Assembly (NCBI GenBank): GCA_021397835.1
Contig: JAJFZO010000034.1
Location: forward strand, 4,590,501-4,654,500
DNA length: 64,000 nucleotides
Direction of reading: 5' to 3'
From: Moringa oleifera
Lineage: Eukaryota; Streptophyta; Magnoliopsida; Brassicales; Moringaceae
Position 1 is the first letter of the stretch. The number at the start of each line of letters is the position of its first letter. The translations under genes were made by a program, and so were the position numbers. This document shows positions 38,041-48,620 of the stretch, piece by piece. Below the pieces are notes generated by a model that was given only the letters and a program-made list of their open reading frames with translations, had not been told where the DNA came from and did no database searches.

Positions 38041-39351
38041 ATGCTCCGAAGCTTAGTTCTACAATCGCCTATCAATCCCAACCCAAACCCTAACCCTAGC
38101 TCTTCCATGAAGACTAAGCGGCCCGACAGGGAACTTGCAGCCGGAGAACCATCCGGGGAGGATAACTCCGCCAAGCGACCCAACCTCTCGGGGGACAAGA
38201 CCGTTGTCGAAGTGGACGAGACGGTTGTCGAAGAAGAGTCAACGGGTCTCAGGCTCCTTGGCCTTTTGCTACAGTGCGCCGAGTGCGTAGCCATGGACAA
38301 CCTCAACGACGCCACTGATCTCTTGCCGGAGATTTCCGAGCTCTCCTCTCCGTTTGGTTCCTCACCGGAGCGCGTGGGAGCGTACTTCGCTCACGCGCTC
38401 CAGGCGCGCGTGATAAGTTCCTGCCTGGGTACCTACTCTCCTCTCACCACCAAAACGTTAGCCTTAACTCAGTCCCACAGGATCTTCAACGCCTTGCAAT
38501 CCTACAATTCAATTAGTCCGTTGGTCAAGTTCTCGCACTTCACCGCCAATCAAGCTATCTTCCAAGCATTGGACGGCGAGGATCGCGTCCACGTCATTGA
38601 CCTAGACATAATGCAGGGCCTTCAATGGCCAGGATTGTTCCACATACTCGCCTCCAGGTCGAAAAAGATTCGATCAATGAGGATAACCGGGTTCGGATCG
38701 TCCTCCGAATTGCTGGAATCAACCGGGCGGAGACTGGCTGACTTTGCGAGTTCACTTGGTCTGCCATTCGAGTTCCATCCGCTGGAGGGCAAAATCGGGA
38801 ACATAACAGATATGAGTCAACTCGGGGTGAGACCGAACGAGGCCATAGTAGTTCATTGGATGCACCATTGCCTGTACGACATAACGGGGAGTGATCTCGG
38901 GACATTGAGATTGTTGACTTTGTTGAGGCCAAAGCTAATAACGATCGTGGAACAGGATCTCAGTCACGGCGGTAGCTTCTTAGGAAGATTTGTGGAGGCT
39001 TTGCATTACTACAGCGCTCTGTTCGATGCGCTCGGGGACGGATTGGGTGCGGACAGTGTAGAGAGGCATACAGTGGAGCAACAGCTGTTCGGCTGCGAGA
39101 TTAGGAACATCGTGGCAGTTGGGGGCCCGAAGAGGACGGGAGAGGTGAAAGTGGAGAGATGGGGAGATGAGTTAAGACGGGTCGGATTCAGACCCGTGTC
39201 GTTAGGAGGCAACCCGGCAGCTCAGGCAAGCTTGCTACTGGGTATGTTCCCATGGAAAGGGTATACCCTGGTGGAGGAAAATGGATGCCTGAAATTGGGA
39301 TGGAAAGACTTGTCATTGTTGACTGCATCGGCTTGGCAGCCGTCTGATTGA
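38041..39351 (+). CDS. SCL23: GRAS transcriptional regulator, SCARECROW-LIKE 23
   Basis: Nuclear GRAS-family regulator; SCL23 acts redundantly with SCARECROW and with SHORT-ROOT in endodermis and bundle-sheath specification in Arabidopsis. Single exon, 436 residues from the ATG at 38041; the longer open frame upstream has no ATG. Order: variable N-terminus (1-68, with an Asn-Pro repeat and a basic 'MKTKRPDR' segment), first leucine-heptad region (about 70-130, '[10 protein letters not shown]'), VHIID motif as 'VHVIDLD' (183-189), second leucine region, PFYRE-type region (about 290-340) with '[20 protein letters not shown]', and the SAW motif ending 'SLLTASAW' (425-432). Similarity to Arabidopsis SCL23 is strong over the whole GRAS domain. 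SCR itself is longer and has a different N-terminus, so SCL23 is the better call. Confidence 0.94.
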   Translation: MLRSLVLQSPINPNPNPNPSSSMKTKRPDRELAAGEPSGEDNSAKRPNLSGDKTVVEVDETVVEEESTGLRLLGLLLQCAECVAMDNLNDATDLLPEISELSSPFGSSPERVGAYFAHALQARVISSCLGTYSPLTTKTLALTQSHRIFNALQSYNSISPLVKFSHFTANQAIFQALDGEDRVHVIDLDIMQGLQWPGLFHILASRSKKIRSMRITGFGSSSELLESTGRRLADFASSLGLPFEFHPLEGKIGNITDMSQLGVRPNEAIVVHWMHHCLYDITGSDLGTLRLLTLLRPKLITIVEQDLSHGGSFLGRFVEALHYYSALFDALGDGLGADSVERHTVEQQLFGCEIRNIVAVGGPKRTGEVKVERWGDELRRVGFRPVSLGGNPAAQASLLLGMFPWKGYTLVEENGCLKLGWKDLSLLTASAWQPSD

Positions 39352-41380
39352 AAGACTTTTGTTTTTTTTTTTTCAAATTAAAATCAAATTACCCATTTGG
39401 TGAAGTTATTAATTTCTTGCAATTCTTTGAAGAAGAAACTTGGAATTGGTTTCTGTTCCATCAATTTTGGAGAGGGAAAGTGAAAGAAACAAAGAGAAAG
39501 CTATAAACATGGAGATAGGGTCGCATACCAATAGGACCTGTAAATGGTGGCTTGTAGTTGAAAAAAGTGACTGAAATTTTAAATTAGTAATGGGGATTTG
39601 TAATTTGTCCTTGTTTTCTGTGTGACCAGCTGCTGCTACTACTACTACTACTATTTATTATTATTTTGTTTCGGTTGCCTGATTTCTCGTGAGTTGCCGT
39701 CTTCTAAGCCAACACTTTCCTCCAAAGACATGGGGGATTTTGTTGGAATTCCCCTTTACATCTAATATAAGAAATTTTTTAATTAATATACTATTTTACA
39801 ATTCGTGAATTTTATATAAAAAAATTACAAATCCTGATTTGATAGGGTAAATTTATAACTTTTTTTTTTTTTTGCTATCAACATGGGTGAGTTTTATAAA
39901 AAATTAAGGATGAAAAAATTATAAGTGAATATAAAAAAAATTGAACTATGTATGTTTTTATTTTATGAAATTGGATGAATTATGTATTTAAAATTTTAAT
40001 TGATTTAATTTAAATATTATCAAAAATTGAAAAAATTCAAATTATAAATTTTTTTGAATACAACAAATAATTTTTAAAAATAATTCAATTTTAAAAAATA
40101 AACGAAAACAAAATCAACAATCTATTTAAGTTATTTTTGAAATATTTTTAATAATAAAAATATTTTAAATTATTTGAATCAAAATTTAATTTAATTTAAA
40201 TTAAAAAATTAATATGCAACTGATTCAATTCATTAAAACAATAAGTTTAATTTATGATTTTTTTAATATTTATCTTAAAATTATAAATTTCATAAAAAAA
40301 AATTACTTCCACAGCACGACATGCACAAGCCAAAAAATTTCTATGTTGAGCTTCGCCAAAATTAGCTCAAGTCGACTTCCCATAAGTGGTGTCTGCATTT
40401 TAGGGGGTAATATTAAAAATACTTCATAATTTGAAAAATAAAAAAGAAAATAAAGTTAAAAATCATGTGATGAGTGGGAAGAAGCAAACAAAAGCGTCCA
40501 TACATAAACAACATGTGATGTACGGCCATCTATGCTATAAATATGCACTTTATTTAATCAACACAATAAAGTCAAAATGACAACAAGGTCTGCCCATGTG
40601 CTTTCACAATCATTTTCTAATTTTTTTTTCTTTTTTAAAAAACTCAAAACATAATCAAATTAGTAAAAAAAAAAAAAATTCTTTTTCAAGGATGATAATG
40701 TATTTTTTTGAAATAATAAGCATACATATATTAATTTCTTATATTAATCAAAAATAAAGTTTTATTGAACATTTCCATCTTAAATAAGTTGTAAAATTGG
40801 TGTATTTTAATGATAGTTGATGAGATAAAGATGGAAACAAAGCACTGGGAATTATGTGATCCGAAAAAGAAGATGTCTTTGTGTAGGGTCGTAACAAATG
40901 TCAATGTACCTGAATGGACTACACAACCACCCATTGTTGTCAAATGCCCTATCTCACATGAACTTTTATTAAATGGCAATTTTTCAAAAAAAAAAATTAT
41001 AGTAATTAATTTATAGCTCAAAACAAGTTTGCTATTACTTTTTCATCTTTAATTTTTATTGGATTTAAAATATTTTATATTATATTTTATTATAATTTTG
41101 TAAATATTTTATTTAGATATTAACATGAAATTTAATTATTATTTTGTTATTTTTAATAATTATATTTCTCGATTGACGATGAAAAAACTGATGATTTTAA
41201 TTTACAAGGCTGCATTCGGTAATCAGGAGGAGAAACTTTTATTTTCAAAATTATCAAACTCTTTTGATCCAATAGGTATTACATTCTAGAGTTTTTTTTT
41301 GGGTGTGTGTTTTTATTTGTCTTAATTAGTGCATTTCTCATCTAATCATTTTATGAATTCAAATATAATTAAATATTAAT
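39352..41380. other. SCL23 3' region and intergenic DNA
   Basis: A T run and AT-rich DNA follow the stop; an ACT microsatellite (about 39635-39652) lies in the probable downstream region. A 68-codon open frame at 40810-41016 (plus) is less composition-biased than its surroundings but has no recognised domain and no gene context, so I do not call it. Confidence 0.45.
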
Positions 41381-44300
41381 TTTATGATTTTTATTATTTT
41401 AATAATATCATATTTATTTTTATTGATATTTTTGATATTTTTAAATTATTTTATTATTTTATCTTTTTGCTTTTTATTCGTTTTTTATTTTAAATTTAAC
41501 TTATTTATTTTCTGTTTATTTCAATTCACAAAATCATTAATCAAATATAATGTAAACAAAATAATTAATAAAATGAATTTTCTTTAATCTCATAGGAAAT
41601 AATACTTCTTAATCAATTCAATGATAAAACTATAACAATTTGTAAATTATTAATTTAATAAAAATTATAAAAAATAATTTTTGATACATTAATTAAGATA
41701 AAAATATTAAAAAATCAGTTTATAATAACAAAATATAATTTTAAAATTTTTTTCTCTATACATTGTGTAAGTTTTAAGTTAATGGTATATAAGATTAGAA
41801 AAATAAGATTTTATTATTCAATTAGCTAAACAATCTTCTTTTGATATGTTTTTCTAATCATCATCCTTTATAAAATAAATAAGAAGAAGAAAGATAAACA
41901 AAGAAAAAGATAAATATAAATTGTTATAATGGTATAATCATCATTTCATGCTTTACAAATCATGAGATTAAATTTAATGAAATTTATTAAATAAAAGTCT
42001 CACATTAAAAAAAAAATCAAAATGTATATATTTAATACATGTCATTTTTTATAAATTTTAATTTAAAAATTTAGACAAAATATAAATTTTTTTATATAAA
42101 TAATCTTTAAAATTACTTTATGTTTAAATTTTAATTTATAATAAATAATAAATATATGTATACATGAATATTTTTAAAAATTAAAATGTCATCGAGTTAA
42201 GTTCACAATCTTTTTAAATAGAGATTCCAACTGAATTAAAATTTAAAATTAATTTATTTTTATAAAAATATTTTTAATATAAAATAAATTTTAAATTTTA
42301 TTAATTCAAGGTTAAATTTTTATAGATGAATATCACAAAATTTGAAGTTTGAAATTAGATAGATAAACATGATTAATATTAATATAATTTTAAAATTTAA
42401 AATTATTATAAAAATATAGATTAATATTTAAGATTTATACTTAATATTCACATAAAAAGTGTAATTAAACATTGATGTAAACATTTTAAAAATATGCTAA
42501 ATATTTATGCTTATAAATATATGTATATTCTTGTGAGTAAATGTAATATTCTAAAAGTATGATCCTAAGTTATTAACAAAACGAAAAAGATAAAACTAGG
42601 TTTTTCATTTAAGGATGGAGATATAGACTTTTAAATATAAGAATATATCCATTTTTTATTCCAAAAGATTATTGATAGCCAGTGAGCATGCTTATTTGGA
42701 AATATTACACATTATATTTAAGCTTTGGAAAAATCTTTACTTACTTTTCATACATTTTATAATTGCCTTTAAGTTTGGAAAAATCTCTCCTTATCCTTTT
42801 TATAAAAAGAAAAAAATATTAATTTTCAAAAATTAGATGATCATGTGAGATGGATGAAAATTGGTTTCAAAAATTAGAATTCTCAGTAAAAATAAGATTA
42901 TTAGTTAGTTTGATTGAAGTAATTCATTATTAAAGTTAGTGTTAACTTCATGACTCACATGGTAACAATGTGATCATTTGTTTTCATGATAACAAGTGTT
43001 TTTAAATATTAATATTTAAATAAGATGTATAGTTTAGCTTTAATAGAAATAAATCAAGGTCAACATCAAACTATTGTGAAGATTTTAAGTTATGAAATGA
43101 TGAAGAATCTTGAAAATTAAATAGATTAAAATATTAAGTAAGTGGAGTAGAATATCTAAAAGCTTATGTAAATTTTCTTGTATGTGGTCAACATGCATTT
43201 TATTCTCATGCATAACAAATTAGGTTAGTGATATGCCTTAGCTGGTGACACCATCCAACAACAACCATCACCACCCATGTTTTTGTCACTGTTAGTGTCA
43301 CCGCCCAAGTGGTCGGTGCCATTGCCAAAATGAGAAGATTTTGAATTTTTTGTATTTAATAATGAGTTTAGTCGAAATCACTAGCTAGTGACCCAATGTC
43401 ACCGCTTGAAAAATATTTTTAGTTTAATTGATTAAAAATTATGTTTAACGGTCAAATTTTTGAAAGAAGTATAAAAGGGTTTTTGAAAACACATGGATAC
43501 TAACTGTTCATAGACTTTAAGCTATACTTTTATCCACCTTTCAAGAATCAAAGCATTCATTCTCTCTTCATTAAAATCATCTTGAGCACTTATGTATAAG
43601 ATCTAGAGTTTCACTTGTGATCATCCACTCTTAAAAAGAGTTTCATTGTTGTAGTTCTCTGTTCTTCCTTGTGACATTGGGTAAAAGAGTGAAGAGATTC
43701 ACTATCATTATAAAACCTAGTTAGACTAAACCAAGTAAGTGATTCGCTCCTTTTTAACTTTACTCTTTAATTTTATTTTTCATTTTATTTGTTGATAGTG
43801 TTGTTGTGATTGATTGAAAATAATGAACTAAGTTTGAATTATTGCTATACAAGCAAGTAAATTTTAGAAACCCAATTCTTTGCCCTTTTGAGTTGCCATA
43901 CTAGGACCTTCAAGTAGCAATTACTTTAACAAAGTAATGATATATGTTAGTTTCTCTTTGAAGCCTATTCATGATCCTTCTTTGTAGAGATACTCATTGT
44001 AATCTTTTTCAAATCATCAGCTATTTGTCTCTAATGTTAGTTTCTTGATCTCTTTTTACATGAGTTGTTTATTGGTTTTAACTTAGGCTAGTTATCTCTT
44101 GTTGTTAAAGTGATTGTATAGCTAATGATGTTAAAATTTCAATACTAGTTCAAAATACTTATAATAGGGACATTTTATTTTAGATTGTGTTTTTTGAGGG
44201 GTCCAAAAGTTAGTAGTTACTTTACGAGTTAATGAAGGTTGTATAGCTTACTAGTTTATTCCTTACTATATTTAAAATGTGTCATAAGCTTCTCAGTATG

Positions 44301-46950
44301 GGCATATGTTTTAATACAAAACTTATTTCTTTTACATAAATTTCATAAATTACATTCAAACTCGAAAAAATCTTTGAGTTTCTATTTCGAAGATATACTT
44401 AAAATTCTTTTTATCATGCTTGATTGAATTTATATTGATTTTCCCATTATTTTTTTGCAAAACTAAAAATAAAATCATCTAAAATTCATCATGGTGTGAT
44501 TGTTTCAATGATATTTAATTTTAACAAAAAATTTATATAAATTTCTAAAGTTTTGCTTGTTTAGCCAAACAATCATTAAATTTCAAAAACTTTTCAAACA
44601 AAATTTTATTTTTCAATTTGTACCAAGGTAATATGGTTAAATTGTGCTTTTTTGTTTCCAAATTTAAAAAAATATTTTTTTTTCATTCATCACAATGAGA
44701 GAAAAAGCTAGATGAGAACTTATTGGCCTTATGCTTCCAAGAACAAAGGCTCAAAACCACCTTGGTGTACTCCATTGTTATTTTTAGTTTAATGAAGTAT
44801 TTTAACTTGATAGCATATCACCCCTTTGTGGCATGTCAAGGCAACTGAGTGTAGGTGAGCTTTTTTCCCTTATCAAATTCCCTTTTCCCCACGTGAGAGA
44901 AACTGGAGCAACAAGAGGAGGGGCTTGTAACTAGACCCTTATTGCATCTCTTTGTGATGTTTGCTATAATCAAGAGTAACCTTGAAAGCTGTAGAGAGTG
45001 GCTTTTTCTTTGGATTTGAGTTTGTTTATAATCCTTGATCAATAATGAATCATTTCAAACCTCTTGCTCGGTGAGGTTCAGTTGTAGATATAAATAACTT
45101 GTTGAATCACGCAAGTCACTTTTATTTGAGTGTAATTGCTTGCTTTTAGTTTCAATTTTTCACATATATAGTTCCTTTGTTTTTTGGAAAGTTTGAAGAA
45201 CATATGTTGATGTTTAAAAATGCAATGTTTTGCTTAGCTTATTATTTGATTTGTTAATGTCACTCTGAGGCTTAAAAATCTGATTATTACTTGCAAAATA
45301 ACATAAGAACATAAGCTTATAGGCTAAAATCAATTTGTATCGATTTTAACAGAAATCAGTGATCTAAGAAAAATTGAGACTTGAATGTCAATTTAAGAAG
45401 AGAAAAGAGCTAGAAAAGGATTTAGAAAAAATTAATAAAAATAATGATAGCGCTAACCGAGCTATAAAGAGCGATAACCAAACATATGTAAAAAATTAGA
45501 GAGAAATTAAAAACTTCATGAACAACAAGAAAATCAAGAAGGAAATTTTGAGGTTGCAACAAAAATATGGTATGGTTCATTGTCTTTCTTTTTTCTATTC
45601 ACTTTTCTTTTTTGTGATTACATGGTTATGCATATTAAAATGCTACAAATCATGATGTTTATCCGATTTGATTACACATCTAAATTTCAATATTTTATAT
45701 AATCATCAAAATTTTAAATGGGTTTAAGTTAATTGAGATTAATTTTATTGTTAATATCGATGAGATTGGTTTTTTTTGAATGTAATTTATGTAGTAGTTG
45801 AAAATATGAATTCATTACAGCATTGATTAAATTATTATTGCACCACTTTATGATTTGATATTCGAATTTACTCATGGGATATACAATTTTTATCGAAATT
45901 GTTTGATACCATGTAAAACCTACAAGATAAGGTGACTGATATTATTGACTCATGATAGCTTCTTGGATTGTGAATGTATTTATCTTCAATTTATATTACA
46001 ACAACGCAAGCAAAAGGAAAAGATTGTGAATTGTCTTAATGTAACTTATCATTTGAAATTGTAATTTACTAATGAAATTGTAGCTGTATAATGATTTTTA
46101 TGTATATTAATAAATAACAATGTTGCTAACATAATTTGCACATTGATTTGAACTCATCATTTAATAGTTATGTTGATGGCATTTGCTTAGTTTGATATTT
46201 GTTTTTTTTTAAAATTCTTGCATAAATATTGCAATTTATCAATAGTATTAAAGTAATTTGCATATTGATGTCATATTTATCGGTAATGATATTTACGTTT
46301 TGTTACGTACTATCATTTTGTTAAGTTGGTATTAAGTTTATTATTATTTCCTTGTAATCAAGCAACAAAATTGTGAAATAAAGGTGACTCAATGATTAAT
46401 TTACTCAAGAAAGAACACCGTTTCTTTGATCAATCATCCATCCATGAAATACTATACAATCAAAATAATTTCAATATGTGACAACTTAATCTATCTATAC
46501 CATCTACTAAAAATAATAATGCATCCAAGAAAGTTAAATATAAAAAAAAAATTATAAAATTAAATTCATTAAAAAATTTAAATAAATTTATTATTTAAAA
46601 TGTAAATATTCAACAAATCAATATTATTCATTTCTTGAAAGATCACAATATAATATCTGCCCTTTTTTCTACCAAGTAACTTCATCTTTATTCTAGTTTT
46701 ATTGTACAAATTGAGCTTGAAGTTATTCTAATGGATCACAATATAATCCATGACTTGTGCTTGTATGTAATTTGTTGTTGTTTAAAATGGCATTGCTATG
46801 ATGTTACCATTGGTTTGGTCTAAATATGGGACTTTGAGGTGTTATGGTCATGAGCTTATTGCTAGATAAATTAACACTCTATTTCAAATTTAATTTTTAA
46901 AATTTGATAAAATATATTAATTATTATTTTGAAAAATAAAACAAAAAAGT
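41381..46950. other. Intergenic DNA, possible retroelement remnant at 43.2-43.8 kb, no gene called
   Basis: Mostly AT-rich low complexity. Around 43200-43760 the composition changes: a Thr/Ser-type CACC-rich stretch, then TATAAAAGGG (43470-43479) followed by pyrimidine-rich sequence, resembling an LTR with its promoter. No partner repeat or primer-binding site was identified, so this remains a suspicion. No coding region recognised from 41.4 to 46.9 kb. Confidence 0.35.
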
Positions 46951-47971
46951 TATGAGTTTTATCATTATCGAGCTCCAACCTTAAGCTCTGATCTCTACCT
47001 GGGTCTAAGTCTAAATTTGACTGTTCTGTTCTAATACTTGAAGTTGAAGGTCTAGCAGAAAGGATTTCTTCTATCCTAACTCTAGGTTCCCTCATTGAGT
47101 TGAATCTAATGAGAACATTCCCATCAGATTGTTCCTCTATTCGTGAGATCTGGGTGTTCCTGATCTCTTTTGGTGGTTGGATTCTGACAAGTTCCCAATC
47201 CTCTGGAAATGTTAGATCTGACCATTTGATAAGCTTGGGGGTCACGCTATTAGCATGTTGGCTGTTAGCTTCTAGCAGGAGTGTTTCTCCTGGTTTGGTA
47301 ACTAGTTTGGCTTTAGGATTTAAGGTGGTCGACATGACCTTGTAATAAATCCTATAGACAAGAGTGATGCCTCTCATCTTATCTTTGACTTCTAAATTCT
47401 TGGTTTGGATATTGAGTGTCAACACATCTAAGATGTGCGGATCTTGAAGGTCTACTGAAAAGTTTGGATAACAATTGAAGTATATTGGCCCATTAGCCAG
47501 ATTTGACTGAATGGTAGCCAATAATGAGTTTGAAAACTTAAGATGCCGAGCATCTCTAAGGCATAACAGAATAGGAATATCTAATCCTAATCTGTGTAAG
47601 GGTTTGATTGCTACTTGTACCAATCCTATATGGAGGTACATGTAGTTTGACTGATGTTGACCTATCATCGGTCTGTTGAATAATTGAATTATTTGGTTTT
47701 CTCTGTCTATGGAGATAGTTTTCTCCACTGTCTTGATTGCATAATCTTGTTTTAACTCGAAGTTGCCTATTTGATATATTGTTTTAACTTCTTGTTTCGG
47801 TATATTCCAGTTTTGTAAATCTTGTTCTATCCTACCTATATTCATTTCTACGCTATTTACTACATCTTCTGTATCGTATTGGTCTCCTGTATTACTACCT
47901 AGTGAAGTATTTCCTTCCTCTAACCAGTTTTTAGGTTTAGAACCTAAAAATTTCTTTATCAGCCTTGACAT
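46871..47971 (-). pseudogene. Caulimovirid movement protein (30K superfamily), 3' end replaced by host DNA
   Basis: The frame from ATG 47971 encodes about 366 residues; upstream codons in the same frame lack an ATG. The centre ('GPIYFNCYPNFSVDLQDPHI', then 'LTLNIQTKN' and 'LVYRIYYKVM') matches the core of the 30K cell-to-cell movement proteins of Caulimoviridae. This protein would enlarge plasmodesmata for virus passage. The last ~28 codons are Phe/Ile/Lys-rich and coincide with AT-rich host sequence, so the natural C-terminus is missing and the present stop at 46871 lies in flanking DNA. It stands on its own, unlike in most relatives where this domain begins the main polyprotein. Confidence 0.82.
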
Positions 47972-48460
47972 TTTGAATCTATTAATAGTCCTTATTCTAA
48001 CTCTGTGTTTCTTAGTGGGGTCTTCTCTAACCACTAGTCCTATAGGAAAGCTCTAACCTATTTTCCCTGATAAGTACACTCCAGTCCCCGGATTGGACAA
48101 TACTAGTGCTTATCCCGGATTGGGTAGTGTTTGGCGCCTACACCGGATTAGATAGTGCTTATGCCTATGCCTTCCTGCCCTTTCTTACCCTGCTGCCCTC
48201 TCCTTCGGGACTTACTTCGGGTCTCTCTTGGCCTTTTGGCTTTCAGCATACTATCTTTAAAACACCAGCAGTGTAAACACACCACTTTTAAAACACCATC
48301 AGTTTAGGCGTATTGTCTTTAAAACACCAACAGTTTCCGAGGTGTACTAACCAGTTATCTTCGGCTAAAACTACTTCTAGGATGTTGTGAACTAAAGAAT
48401 AGTCACTAAAAAGCTATGGAAAGAATAGAACTATTAGTTTACTTCGTCATGCCAGTCTTT
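47972..48460 (-). promoter_or_regulatory. Leader of the movement-protein unit, homologous to the plus-unit leaders
   Basis: In minus-strand orientation it matches 54300-54735 and 60548-60925 almost throughout, by eye around 90% identity, including 'CCTAGAAGTAGTTTTAGCC', the 31-base repeats and the 'CCAATCCGGGATA' repeats. Homology runs up to the block 'CTATAGGACTAGTGGTTA' just before the ORFs and then the two unit types diverge completely. Confidence 0.8.
48249..48334 (-). repeat. Three 31-base leader repeats (movement-protein unit)
   Basis: Three copies of ACTGnTGGTGTTTTAAA on the minus strand start at 48334, 48303 and 48272, an exact 31-base period. Same arrangement as in the plus-unit leaders. 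Confidence 0.8.
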
Positions 48461-48469
48461 GGCTCTGAT
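48461..48469 (-). other. Broken tRNA-Met primer-binding site at the head-to-head junction
   Basis: Minus strand reads ATCAGAGCC, the 3' part of the caulimovirid primer-binding site TGGTATCAGAGCC; the first bases are missing and the sequence changes to the neighbouring unit. The break falls at the site where reverse transcription starts and where mature virion DNA has a discontinuity. Confidence 0.7.
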
Positions 48470-48620
48470 TTTTCGTTAAAGAAGAAATTACTAAAATTAA
48501 GGTTAGAATAGAATTATTATTAAATTCTGAATTGTCCATATTTGGTAAAGAAACTGTTTTCTCGTTCTCACTTGAATAGGAGGGAGAAGAGATATAGGAC
48601 AAGTGGTACATAGGATACCA

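Larger units (their letters stand above)
46955..48475 (-). mobile_element. Endogenous pararetrovirus, movement-protein unit (truncated, inverted)
   Basis: A Caulimoviridae-derived segment on the minus strand. Reading leftwards it begins in the primer-binding site (remnant at 48461-48469), continues through a leader homologous to the leaders of the plus-strand units, then a movement-protein ORF, and stops abruptly in host AT-rich DNA at about 46955. Whatever followed the movement protein is lost. It is joined head-to-head to the first plus-strand unit at about 48470-48476. Confidence 0.85.

Noticed and set aside
40810..41016. Small plus-strand ORF of 68 codons
   Set aside because: No domain, no splice partners seen and an overlapping antisense frame of similar length; not enough support.
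43200..43760. Possible LTR with TATAAAAGGG
   Set aside because: No second copy, no TG..CA ends and no primer-binding site could be found in the window; left as a remark in the intergenic entry.
48603..48620. Upstream GTG start for ORF1
   Set aside because: Eukaryotic cytosolic translation would favour the ATG six codons on, which is present in all three units.
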